A stretch of DNA of 64,000 bases, taken from NCBI RefSeq assembly GCF_000227765.1, contig NZ_JH165159.1, forward strand, positions 2,004,179 through 2,068,178, in the 5' to 3' direction. Shown piece by piece: positions 8,973-16,620 of this stretch; the stretch's first letter is position 1; each line of letters starts with the position of its first letter. The notes under the pieces are model-generated. The model did not search any database. It was not told the DNA's origin and worked only from the letters and a program-made list of their open reading frames with translations. The DNA comes from Neisseria wadsworthii 9715 (GTDB lineage: Bacteria > Pseudomonadota > Gammaproteobacteria > Burkholderiales > Neisseriaceae). The position numbers and the translations under genes were made by a program.

Positions 8973-9073
8973 TTTCATAAGTTAAACTGGCATAATCCAT
9001 GCCTACCCTAAGTATCTTTTATTTTCCAACATTTTAGGCCAACCCATTCCGCATAACGCATACAACCCTTACA

Positions 9074-9103
9074 ATGCCTGTCTGAAACCTTTCAGACAGG
9101 CAT
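9074..9103. terminator. Second inverted DUS hairpin before ychF
   Basis: Another full inverted pair about 100 bases after the first. The 8929-9183 gap holds two such hairpins and no gene that I can see. Confidence 0.75.
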
Positions 9104-9183
9104 CCGCATTTCAAGCCCAGCAACGCTGCTGTGAAATATGCTACAATCGCGCGTTAACTTCTACGAAATTTTCAGGAATAAAC

Positions 9184-10275
9184 ATGAGCTTAAAATGCGG
9201 CATCGTCGGCCTGCCCAACGTCGGCAAATCCACCTTGTTCAACGCCTTAACCCAATCCGGTATCGAAGCGGCAAACTATCCTTTCTGCACCATCGAACCG
9301 AATGTCGGCATTGTTGAAGTGCCCGATCCGCGCATGGCCGAGCTGGCTAAAATCGTTAATCCGCAAAAAATGCAGCCCGCCATTGTTGAGTTTGTCGACA
9401 TCGCAGGCTTGGTAGCAGGCGCGAGCAAAGGCGAAGGCTTGGGCAACCAGTTTCTTGCCAACATCCGCGAAACCGATGCCATTGTGAACGTCGTGCGCTG
9501 CTTCGACGACGACAATATCGTGCATGTTTCCGGCAAAGTCGATCCGATTGCCGACATCGAAACCATCGGCACTGAGCTGGCATTAGCTGACCTTGCCAGC
9601 GTAGAAAAAGCCATCACCCGCGAAGGCAAACGCGCCAAATCAGGCGATAAAGACGCACAAAAACTCGTTACCCTGTGCGAAAAACTGCTGCCCCATCTCA
9701 ATGAAGGCAAACCCGTGCGCTCATTCGGCCTCGATGCCGAAGAACTCGCCATGCTGCGCCCCCTGTTCTTGCTCACCGCCAAACCCGCCATGTATGTGGG
9801 CAACGTTGCGGAAGACGGTTTTGAAAACAACCCGCACTTAGACCGCCTGAAAGAATTGGCCGCCAAAGAAAACGCCCCCGTAGTCGCTGTGTGCGCCGCA
9901 TTGGAAAGCGAAATTGCCGAACTCGAAGACGAAGAAAAAGCCGAATTCCTCGCCGAAATGGGCTTGGAAGAACCCGGCCTCAACCGCCTGATCCGCGCCG
10001 GCTACGACCTGCTTGGTCTGCAAACCTATTTTACCGCCGGCGTAAAAGAAGTCCGCGCTTGGACTATCCACAAAGGCGACACCGCCCCGCAAGCCGCCGG
10101 TGTAATCCACACCGATTTCGAACGCGGCTTTATCCGCGCCCAAGTGATTGCTTACGACGATTTCGTTACCTTAGGCGGCGAAGCCAAAGCCAAAGAAGCC
10201 GGCAAAATGCGGGTGGAAGGAAAAGAATACGTGGTTCAAGATGGCGACGTGATGCACTTCTTGTTTAATGTTTAA
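9184..10275 (+). CDS. ychF: Redox-regulated ATPase / GTPase-fold protein YchF
   Basis: YchF (also called EngD) is an Obg-family P-loop protein that prefers ATP and associates with ribosomes. The 363-residue length is exactly typical. Domains: a P-loop domain with [15 protein letters not shown] at the N-terminus, the [19 protein letters not shown] switch region near residue 72, a coiled insertion (about 130-200) and a C-terminal TGS domain with [11 protein letters not shown] and the end motif [11 protein letters not shown]. The stop codon overlaps the first base of a single DUS. Confidence 0.97.
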   Translation: MSLKCGIVGLPNVGKSTLFNALTQSGIEAANYPFCTIEPNVGIVEVPDPRMAELAKIVNPQKMQPAIVEFVDIAGLVAGASKGEGLGNQFLANIRETDAIVNVVRCFDDDNIVHVSGKVDPIADIETIGTELALADLASVEKAITREGKRAKSGDKDAQKLVTLCEKLLPHLNEGKPVRSFGLDAEELAMLRPLFLLTAKPAMYVGNVAEDGFENNPHLDRLKELAAKENAPVVAVCAALESEIAELEDEEKAEFLAEMGLEEPGLNRLIRAGYDLLGLQTYFTAGVKEVRAWTIHKGDTAPQAAGVIHTDFERGFIRAQVIAYDDFVTLGGEAKAKEAGKMRVEGKEYVVQDGDVMHFLFNV

Positions 10276-10287
10276 TGCCTGTCTGAA
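10275..10287 (+). repeat. Single DUS at the ychF stop
   Basis: ATGCCTGTCTGAA shares its first base with the ychF TAA. No inverted partner follows. Confidence 0.85.
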
Positions 10288-10308
10288 AATATAGAAAATG
10301 TGAATTTT

Positions 10309-10334
10309 GTAGGCTGGGCTAAAGCCCAGCCTAC
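10309..10334. terminator. Hairpin between ychF and tyrS
   Basis: GTAGGCTGGGCT and AGCCCAGCCTAC flank an AA loop, a perfect 12-bp stem. There is no strong T run, so it may be a dispersed palindrome more than a terminator. Confidence 0.6.
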
Positions 10335-10352
10335 ATAAATAACGGAAATAAA

Positions 10353-11651
10353 ATGAGCTCAGTTATCCAAGACCTCCAATCCCGCGGCTTAATCGCGCAA
10401 ACCACTGATGCCGAAGCCTTAAACGCTTTATTAAACGAACAAAAAATCGCCTTATATTGCGGTTTCGACCCTACTGCCGACAGCCTGCATATCGGTCATT
10501 TGCTGCCGGTGCTGGCTTTGCGCCGTTTCCAACTGGCCGGGCACACGCCTGTAGCTTTGGTGGGCGGTGCGACGGGCATGATCGGCGATCCGAGCTTTAA
10601 GGCGGTTGAGCGTAGTTTGAATACGGCGGAAACCGTGGCGGGCTGGGTGGAGAAAATCCGCAACCAGCTCAAGCCTTTTTTGAGTTTTGAGGGCGATAAT
10701 GCCGCGATTATGGCGAACAACTACGATTGGTTCGGCGGCATGAACTGCTTGGATTTCCTACGCGACATCGGCAAGCATTTTTCTGTGAATGCGATGTTGA
10801 ACAAAGAATCGGTGAAGCAGCGTATCGAGCGCGACGACGTGGGCATTTCGTTTACCGAATTTGCTTACGCGCTGCTGCAAGGCTATGACTTTGCCGAATT
10901 GAACAAACGCCACGGCACGGTATTGCAAATCGGCGGTTCCGACCAATGGGGCAACATCACCGGTGGTATCGACTTGTGCCGTCGTTTAAACAAAGCCACC
11001 GTTTACGGCCTGACTTTGCCACTGGTAACGAAATCGGACGGCACGAAATTCGGCAAAACCGAAGGCGGCGCGGTATGGCTGGATGCGCAAAAAACTTCGC
11101 CCTACCAGTTTTACCAATTCTGGCTGAAAGTAGCCGATGCGGATGTGTATAAATTCCTGAAATACTTCACGTTCTTGTCAGTTGAAGAGATTGATGCCAT
11201 CGAAGCGAAAGACAAAGCCAGCGGCGTGAAGCCGGAGGCACAGCGTATTCTGGCGGAAGAAATGACCCGCCTGATTCACGGCGAAGAGGCTTTGGAAGCG
11301 GCGCAACGCATTTCCGTTAGTCTGTTTTCCGGCGACGAAAGCAGCCTGACCGAAAGCGACTACGCACAGCTCGCTTTAGACGGCTTGCCGGCGTTTGAGG
11401 TATCAGGCCGTCTGAATGTAGTGGATGCTTTGGTTCTGGCAGGTTTGGCAAAATCCAATAAAGAAGCGCGCGGTTTTTTGAACAGCGGTGCGGTGTTGCT
11501 TAACGGCATGGCAGCGGAATTGAATAATCCCGAACATGGGCCGGAAAAACCGGATGACGCTTATCTTATTGATGATAAGTTCAAACGTTTCGGCAAATAT
11601 ACGATTCTCCGCCGCGGCAAGAGAAACCATGCTTTGCTGGTTTGGAAGTAA
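10353..11651 (+). CDS. tyrS: Tyrosyl-tRNA synthetase
   Basis: Charges tRNA-Tyr with tyrosine. The 432-residue class I enzyme shows the HIGH-type motif SLHIGHLLP near residue 47, the tRNA/tyrosine-site [11 protein letters not shown] near 195 and the [11 protein letters not shown] signature near 231 that replaces KMSKS in this TyrRS subgroup. A C-terminal S4-like RNA-binding domain (about 355-420) ends in [10 protein letters not shown]. One copy of the foreign-dialect uptake word AGGCCGTCTGAA lies inside the gene at 11405-11416, the only one I noticed outside the 12-25 kb block. Confidence 0.97.
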   Translation: MSSVIQDLQSRGLIAQTTDAEALNALLNEQKIALYCGFDPTADSLHIGHLLPVLALRRFQLAGHTPVALVGGATGMIGDPSFKAVERSLNTAETVAGWVEKIRNQLKPFLSFEGDNAAIMANNYDWFGGMNCLDFLRDIGKHFSVNAMLNKESVKQRIERDDVGISFTEFAYALLQGYDFAELNKRHGTVLQIGGSDQWGNITGGIDLCRRLNKATVYGLTLPLVTKSDGTKFGKTEGGAVWLDAQKTSPYQFYQFWLKVADADVYKFLKYFTFLSVEEIDAIEAKDKASGVKPEAQRILAEEMTRLIHGEEALEAAQRISVSLFSGDESSLTESDYAQLALDGLPAFEVSGRLNVVDALVLAGLAKSNKEARGFLNSGAVLLNGMAAELNNPEHGPEKPDDAYLIDDKFKRFGKYTILRRGKRNHALLVWK

Positions 11652-11670
11652 TTGATTGCACATTTTGTTT

Positions 11671-11683
11671 TTCAGACAGGCAT
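11671..11683 (-). repeat. Single DUS after tyrS
   Basis: TTCAGACAGGCAT, with a T run before it, 20 bases past the tyrS stop. No inverted partner was seen. Confidence 0.8.
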
Positions 11684-11852
11684 GGAAGTGTAGCGATAAA
11701 ACCGCTGCAAATCGATACAGCTATAATTTGAATAGTTAACCATAATTTACCCGATTTCAATATGGCGTAAAAATATGCAACAACCCTTCTAACACCAACT
11801 TGCCGTGTTACTATGTTTCTTCATTTTCAATACAAGAAAACAAGGAGACGCT

Positions 11853-12044
11853 ATGAGCCAAAATCAAAACGACAGCACTTTCGACGTTACCCCTGCCGCA
11901 GAAATGGAAGCCGAAGAGCGTGAATTGGTGATTGAAAACTCAGTAGAAGAATTGCAAGAACATGCCGACCATCCTCTAACTGATGCAGAAATCGAAGCAA
12001 AACGTTTGCATCTTAATGACATCAAACCTAAACCCGAACAATGA
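11853..12044 (+). CDS. Small acidic hypothetical protein (63 aa)
   Basis: The start at MSQNQND is chosen because AAGGAGACGCT lies just upstream, an excellent ribosome-binding site; a longer frame begins upstream without one. The product is highly acidic and charged (EMEAEERELVIENSVEELQE), without membrane segments or cysteines, and is probably a small soluble cytosolic protein. I do not recognise the family. It stands alone between tyrS and the CRISPR array and has its own terminator. Confidence 0.7.
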   Translation: MSQNQNDSTFDVTPAAEMEAEERELVIENSVEELQEHADHPLTDAEIEAKRLHLNDIKPKPEQ

Positions 12045-12051
12045 GAGAATG

Positions 12052-12080
12052 AAAGTGACCTTTTATAGGTCGCTTTGTTT
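12052..12080 (+). terminator. Terminator after the small acidic protein gene
   Basis: AAAGTGACC pairs with GGTCGCTTT (one G-U) around TTTTATA and is followed by a T run. Confidence 0.75.
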
Positions 12081-12110
12081 TTCATTATTTCCTCACTGAT
12101 TTATAAGACA

Positions 12111-12276
12111 CTTTCAAAACACAGCCGCCTGAACGCGGCTGAATCGGGCAATTGATTGCGTCTTCCGGTGACTGCGTTTCAACACACAGCCGCCCGAAGG
12201 CGGCTGACAGAATTTCAATCCAGAGAGATACGGTGCAACCTAGCGTTTCAACACACAGCCGCCCGAAGGCGGCTGA
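12111..12276 (-). CRISPR. Minimal type I-C CRISPR array: three repeats, two spacers
   Basis: Two identical 32-base repeats (12176-12207 and 12245-12276) and one degenerate copy (12111-12142, four mismatches) are separated by spacers of 33 and 37 bases. Read on the minus strand the repeat is palindromic (CAGCCGCC-TTCG-GGCGGCTG) and ends TGTGTTGAAAC, the usual type I-C form. The degenerate copy is at the end away from cas2, as expected for the oldest, trailer-end repeat. The leader should therefore be 12277-12466, which lies next to cas2 and holds no gene I can see. Confidence 0.93.
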
Positions 12277-12466
12277 AGCCTTCTCGAAAACCTTTATCCA
12301 TCAAGGCCTGCACAGCCCTGATTCGCTAAAGCTCTCCGAAAACGCGAAAAGCGAGTATAACACAGCCTGATTCCGCCACGCCCACTTTCCTAATTTCCTG
12401 ATTGTTAAAGAACAATCCCGCATCGCTAACCGCCCCGCATTTTCATGAGAACCACGGGTTAGCGAT

Positions 12467-12760
12467 TCACACGATCAGCGTATCCTGAAACACATCCACT
12501 GCCGCTTTCGCACCGTGATGTTCCACCTTTCGCCGCCATTTGCTGCCCAGATGGTAAAAGCGCAGGCTGTCGGTTTCGGGCTGGTAAGTGTCGAGCAGCT
12601 TGGCTTTGAGTTTTACCCACTGATCAGGCGTTACGTCGCACTCGAATACCGAATATTGCACGCGCACGCCGTAATCCAAGCAATGTTTGGCGATGCGCCG
12701 CAACCTCGCCTGCCCTGCCGCGTCTTCCAGCGAAATATCATAAGTAATCAACATCAACAC
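12467..12760 (-). CDS. cas2: CRISPR-associated protein Cas2 (type I-C)
   Basis: Cas2 is the small dimeric core of the Cas1-Cas2 integrase that inserts new spacers. The 97-residue protein has the family length and begins MLMLITYDIS, with the conserved aspartate after the first strand, followed by ARLRRIAKHCLDYGVRVQYSVF and a C-terminal RFYHLG strand. It looks intact, is the last gene before the array, and is separated from cas1 by an 84-base gap holding a composite uptake-word hairpin. Confidence 0.95.
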   Translation of the reverse strand: MLMLITYDISLEDAAGQARLRRIAKHCLDYGVRVQYSVFECDVTPDQWVKLKAKLLDTYQPETDSLRFYHLGSKWRRKVEHHGAKAAVDVFQDTLIV

Positions 12761-12778
12761 ACTATTTCCCCTTATTCA

Positions 12779-12840
12779 AGGCAGGCATTTCAGACGGCCT
12801 CAAAGATGACCCGAAAGGCCGTCTGAAATGCCTGTCTGAA
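12779..12840. terminator. Composite hairpin of two DUS dialects between cas1 and cas2
   Basis: An inner inverted pair of AG-DUS (TTCAGACGGCCT at 12789-12800 and AGGCCGTCTGAA at 12816-12827) is extended outward by AGGCAGGCAT on one side and ATGCCTGTCT on the other. Stem arms are 22 bases with one mismatch. The right arm continues into an exact local DUS (12828-12840). It lies in the cas1-cas2 gap and could attenuate cas2 transcription. Confidence 0.85.
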
Positions 12841-12844
12841 AAAC

Positions 12845-14018
12845 TCAACGCATCAAAAACGGCGGGTATTCCGCCAAATCCCCACGCAGATGCCGCGCCA
12901 GCAGCATCGCCTGAATATGCGGCAGCAGGCCGATTTCCACCTCTTCCTGCAAAAACGGATGCATAATCTTTTCCTGCTTTTTGCTTTGCAGCGTTTGAAA
13001 CAGCAGCTTGCGCGCCTCCGGCTTAATATTCACCGCTCCGCTTGCCTCATGCACAAAATCCTGCGGCTTGATTTGCCCGCGGTTAATCAGGCTCAACACC
13101 ATCCTGTCCACCCACCACGCGCGGAACTCTTCCAAAATATCCTGCGCCAAACTGTCGCGCCCCGGCCGGTCGGCATGCAGAAAACCCACCTGCGGATCCA
13201 AGCCCACGCCCTGCAACGCCCCGCTGATGTCCTTGCCCAGCACCGCATACAGAAAAGACAACAGCGCACTTACCCCATCGCGCGGCGGGCGGCGGTTGCG
13301 ACCGTCAAAATCAAAACCGCTTTTCTCCGCAAGCAAATGCCGGAACACCCCGAAATAACGCGCCGCCGCATCGCCCTCAATCCCGCGAACCTTGTCCAAA
13401 CACTCCGCCCGCTTCAACTGCTGCAAAGAAAAATTCAACGCCGTTACCGCCGCCTGCACCTCCGCATGCTCGCCATGATTGCGCAAACGCCGCTGCAACA
13501 CCCGCTTGGCCGACTGAATCTTCGCCGCAATAATATGCCGCGCAATCGGCACAGGATTCTGCTCCGACAGCCGATACTGCGCCCGCCGCAACAACACATT
13601 ACCACTCTGCCGCCCCTGCAAACGCCCCAAGAACCGCCCGTTTTCGGTAAAAAATGCCAAATTCACATTGTTTTCGCCGCAAAACCCCATCAAAAAAGGC
13701 GACACAAGGGCGAGCCGACCATTCAGGATAGCTCGGATTTTTCGCGATAAACATGCAGATACAAGGCAAAAAGCGCAGCAAGGTTGCACACCTTGCGAGC
13801 ATTTTTAACGCAGTAGATGCGTGTTTAGCGCGGAAAAGATGCCATCATGAATGGTCGGATCGCCCTGATACATTGCCGAAACAAAAAATATGCCCGATCG
13901 CATGCACCGGCAACTGCGCCACCTTCTTGCGCTCCTGCTCCACCACCAGCGTTTCCCGCTCCTTATGCAGATAACTGCCTTGGGTGGTGATGTAGAGCGT
14001 GTTTTGAAGTTTGCGCAT
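12845..14018 (-). pseudogene. cas1: Cas1 (type I-C), interrupted by a MITE-like element
   Basis: Cas1 is the integrase of spacer acquisition. The N-terminal part starts at 14018 (MRKLQNTLYITTQGSYLHKE) and stays in frame for 50 codons to FCFGNV. A 160-bp element then follows, after which the protein resumes at VSPFLMGFCGENNVNLAFF and continues to YPPFLMR at 12845. Removing the element exactly (13707-13866) restores one frame of 337 codons, close to the family length. With the element in place the N-terminal frame hits a stop a few codons in, so full-length Cas1 should not be made. A long frame through the right part of the element exists but lacks the N-terminal domain. Confidence 0.9.
13707..13866. 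mobile_element. 160-bp MITE-like element inside cas1
   Basis: The ends are inverted repeats of 19 bases with one mismatch (AGGGCGAGCCGACCATTCA at 13707 and the complement of AGGGCGATCCGACCATTCA at 13848-13866). Similarity between the arms continues weakly inward (CGCGATAAACATGC versus CGCGCTAAACACGC). A central palindrome (GCAAGGTTGCACACCTTGC) sits in the middle. No transposase frame is present. Flanks TGTGTC and TGTATC could be a diverged 6-bp target duplication, but the protein alignment fits equally well with none. Confidence 0.8.
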
Positions 14019-14042
14019 GATTGAAAAACCCCTTGAATTTTG

Positions 14043-14089
14043 ACCGCACTTTTGTTTTTTGAAACGGTTTGCTGTTTAGGCTGCCTGAA
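14043..14089. repeat. Uptake-word-like motifs upstream of cas1
   Basis: ACCGCACTT at 14043-14051 within TTTTGACCGCACTTTTG matches, on the minus strand, the Pasteurellaceae uptake core AAGTGCGGT with an AT-rich extension. At 14078-14089 lies AGGCTGCCTGAA, which I recall as the AG-simDUS dialect of Simonsiella. Both lie in the 164-base gap before cas1. A 9-mer can occur by chance in a window this size. Confidence 0.4.
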
Positions 14090-14182
14090 AAATAAAACTT
14101 TCAAATAGTATGGAATAAAAAAACAGATAACCTACCAACGAATGCACACCAAAGTACACACCTTACACTTGCTGTAACTTCA

Positions 14183-15055
14183 TTAATCTATATTTCTACC
14201 AATATAAATAAAATCCATTAAAGAAATTAACTCCATGATCTCACTATTACAATTTTTCATTTCATTTTCAATAATGAAAAAATATGCAGCTTTTGCTTCT
14301 TCAAATGTTTTATATGGAAATTTTAAATCAGGAAAAGCCAGCTTCATTTCCTCCAATTTCTGCAAACAGTGTTCATACATATTTTGAGGTGCATTAAAAA
14401 TTATTTGCTGAATAACAACCTCAGGAATTCCTTGTTCACGATAAGCGTCTAAAGCCCCATCTTCAATACAAGATAACTTCATCAAATTAGACTTTTCTTC
14501 TTCAACCCACTTTATAGCGTTATTTTCTCCCTCTGACTTCAAAATGGCTAGAAATAACTTATCTATAACGGCAATATTATTGCCATACTCCTTGTATAGC
14601 CCCTGTAAAATTACTACCCTAATAAACGGTGGTAATAGAGATATAATTCTTTGAGCTTCAGACCTAATTCCAAACTTATACCTTCTAAAATAGTCTATGA
14701 ATAAATAACTTATTAAAAAATTCAAACTATTTAACGCTGACTCACAATCTTTATCAGTGATGACCACTTTTAACTCTTTATCTAAATGAGTTGCAGAATT
14801 TCCCAATTTGGTTAAATTTCTTACATGGCAATTAATATCAGCCACTAAAATGGCTTCAGGAATTTCCTTTTTCAATCTTTGCTCAAATTTTCCCAAATAA
14901 AAATGGTCATCTATTTTAAGTAAAACTCGGCATAAGATTTCAGCATATTGCCGAATAAGTGTTACTCGACCGCGATTTGACAAGCCTTTTAAATAAAAAA
15001 TATCACTCAATATTTCCTTTGAAATATCTTCATATCTTTCTGGCAATATAGTCAT
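14183..15055 (-). CDS. Unknown 290-aa protein inside the cas operon, DUF4145-like N-terminus
   Basis: An intact 290-residue gene between cas4 and cas1, where type I-C operons normally have none. GAAAGAAGAAC provides a ribosome-binding site. Residues 25-135 show the pattern of DUF4145-like domains: RVTLIRQYAEILCRVLL, then NLTKLGNSATHLDKE (a GN.A.H motif) and a later D..SALNSLNFLISYL helix. The rest is helical, charged and unfamiliar, with no membrane segment, nuclease or ATPase motif that I can see. Its DNA is much more AT-rich than the cas genes on both sides, and no uptake words occur inside it, both pointing to separate acquisition. A role in defence is inference from position and from the domain's frequent presence in restriction-type proteins. 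Confidence 0.75.
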   Translation of the reverse strand: MTILPERYEDISKEILSDIFYLKGLSNRGRVTLIRQYAEILCRVLLKIDDHFYLGKFEQRLKKEIPEAILVADINCHVRNLTKLGNSATHLDKELKVVITDKDCESALNSLNFLISYLFIDYFRRYKFGIRSEAQRIISLLPPFIRVVILQGLYKEYGNNIAVIDKLFLAILKSEGENNAIKWVEEEKSNLMKLSCIEDGALDAYREQGIPEVVIQQIIFNAPQNMYEHCLQKLEEMKLAFPDLKFPYKTFEEAKAAYFFIIENEMKNCNSEIMELISLMDFIYIGRNID

Positions 15056-15135
15056 GTTCTTCTTTCCAAAATTACGTTATTTAAATAATTTTTAGATTAG
15101 AATTTAATCCAATTTTCTCATATCCACTGTTTGCT

Positions 15136-15741
15136 TCACTCCCCAAACAACCCCGCCACATACCCTACCGACCTATCCTTCCCTATCAACTTCGGCTGAC
15201 AAATTTCCACCAACGAACAAGATTTACAGCGTTTGCCATATTCGGGTAGCGGGGTGATACCGCTATCCAAAAGCGCCCGCACCTGCCCAATCACCGCTAG
15301 CGTTTCCGCCCTGAGGCCGTCTGAAAACACTACCGGCACGCGGTGGCGGGTTTGCATGTACCACAATGCGCCCTCTGCCACCGTTTGCCCGGTCATTTCC
15401 TCCAAACACAAGGCTTGAACGCAGAGCTGGATTTCGTCGAACGGTTCGGGCTTGGGTTTACCTCGTTTGTATTCGACAGGTTTCAGACGGCCTGTCTGAA
15501 TATCGCGCTCGACCATATCCAGCACACTGTGCACGCCGAGTTTTTCTGCGGACACATGCACGCTGCGCTCGAAGCGCACGCCTTTGCGCGTTTCCGGCTC
15601 ACCGCCGTCCACCCGCTCATGCAAAGCACGGCCTTGTGCGGTCAAATAGTTTTCCGCCCATGCTTGCTCGTTATGAATCAAGGCACACTGACGCGGACAA
15701 AAAGCGTAGTGTTGTAGGGCGGAGAGCGGGATGGAGCGCAT
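15136..15741 (-). CDS. cas4: CRISPR-associated exonuclease Cas4
   Basis: Cas4 trims pre-spacers and selects those with correct PAMs before integration. The 201-residue protein shows the RecB-like layout: N-terminal CPRQC near residue 15, the active-site region VLDMVERD and KPVEYKRGKPKP (residues 73-97) with the QVE-like QLCVQALCLEE helix, and the C-terminal cluster KRCKSCSLVEICQP. The N-terminal cysteine and the last three form the usual iron-sulfur site. It starts six bases after cas7. Two AG-DUS copies lie in the gene, one fused to a local DUS (15482-15500). It looks functional. Confidence 0.95.
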   Translation of the reverse strand: MRSIPLSALQHYAFCPRQCALIHNEQAWAENYLTAQGRALHERVDGGEPETRKGVRFERSVHVSAEKLGVHSVLDMVERDIQTGRLKPVEYKRGKPKPEPFDEIQLCVQALCLEEMTGQTVAEGALWYMQTRHRVPVVFSDGLRAETLAVIGQVRALLDSGITPLPEYGKRCKSCSLVEICQPKLIGKDRSVGYVAGLFGE

Positions 15742-15747
15742 TGAGGG

Positions 15748-16620
15748 CTACAGCAGTGTTTGCACGCTGACGCCGTTAAAATTGCTATCGTCCGGCACCA
15801 CAATGCGGTAATCGCTGAATGCAGCTGCGGGCGTGCCGCTTTCGCCGTGGACGCGCTCGACTTTAACGGTTTCAAACAGTTTATGCGCGGGTTCGTTGCC
15901 GAGTGCGCTGTCATGCTTGAAAACGATGAGTTTGCGGGCGGCCATTTCGCCACGCGCGGCGGAGCGGTCGTGCTCGAACATAAGCTTTAAGGCATTCCAC
16001 AGTTGTTGCAGGTCTTCATCGGAGAAGCCGGTTTTGGCGGCGAGGTTGGCGGAAACGAAGCCATGTGCGCGGTAGAGGGCGTAGGGGACGATGTATTTGC
16101 GCCCCATAGTACGTTCTTTTTCGAGGTCTTTTTCGTTGGTAACGGCCATGCGGGTGATGGAGATTTCCAGCGGCACGATGGGATCGATGGATTGGGCGAA
16201 GGCAAGCTGCACGGGGCCGCGCACTTGGCCGCTGTTGACTTCTGTGGTCATCACTGCGCCGAAAGTGCGGATATCGAAGAAGTTTTTGCACATCCATGCG
16301 GTGATGTAGCGGGCTTTGGCTTCGTCTTTGGGCAGTTTTTTGGCTTCGGGTTCGATGCCGAGGGCTTCATAAGCGCGTTTGTTTTGCAGGTTGAGCACGC
16401 TTTTTTCTTTCACGTAAATTTCATAGCCGGGCCGGTTTTCATTTGCCATTTCCACGAAATTACGGATTTTGCGCTTCAGGCACACATCGGTAACCAAGCC
16501 TTTGCTGGATTCGGGATCGAGGCGCGGCATATTGCCTGCGTCGGGGTCGCCGTTGGGATTGCCGTTGCTTACGTCGAAGAAAAACACGAATTCATAGCGG
16601 TTTTGGATAGACATTTTCAT
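15748..16620 (-). CDS. cas7: Type I-C Cascade backbone protein Cas7 (Csd2)
   Basis: Cas7 subunits polymerise along the crRNA to form the backbone of Cascade. The 290-residue length and the opening [20 protein letters not shown] are typical of Csd2, followed by [20 protein letters not shown] and [15 protein letters not shown]. The ATG overlaps the cas8c stop (ATGA), so the pair is translationally coupled; MSIQNRY two codons later is an alternative start. No lesion is seen. Confidence 0.96.
   Translation of the reverse strand: MKMSIQNRYEFVFFFDVSNGNPNGDPDAGNMPRLDPESSKGLVTDVCLKRKIRNFVEMANENRPGYEIYVKEKSVLNLQNKRAYEALGIEPEAKKLPKDEAKARYITAWMCKNFFDIRTFGAVMTTEVNSGQVRGPVQLAFAQSIDPIVPLEISITRMAVTNEKDLEKERTMGRKYIVPYALYRAHGFVSANLAAKTGFSDEDLQQLWNALKLMFEHDRSAARGEMAARKLIVFKHDSALGNEPAHKLFETVKVERVHGESGTPAAAFSDYRIVVPDDSNFNGVSVQTLL

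Noticed and set aside
9276-9983. Long minus-strand frame inside ychF
   Set aside because: Antisense shadow of a well-conserved gene with serine/alanine-rich nonsense composition.
13599-13802. Frame across the right part of the cas1 insertion, apparently extending Cas1 N-terminally
   Set aside because: It is a chance read-through of the inserted element; the true N-terminus lies at 13867-14018 in line with the Cas1 family.
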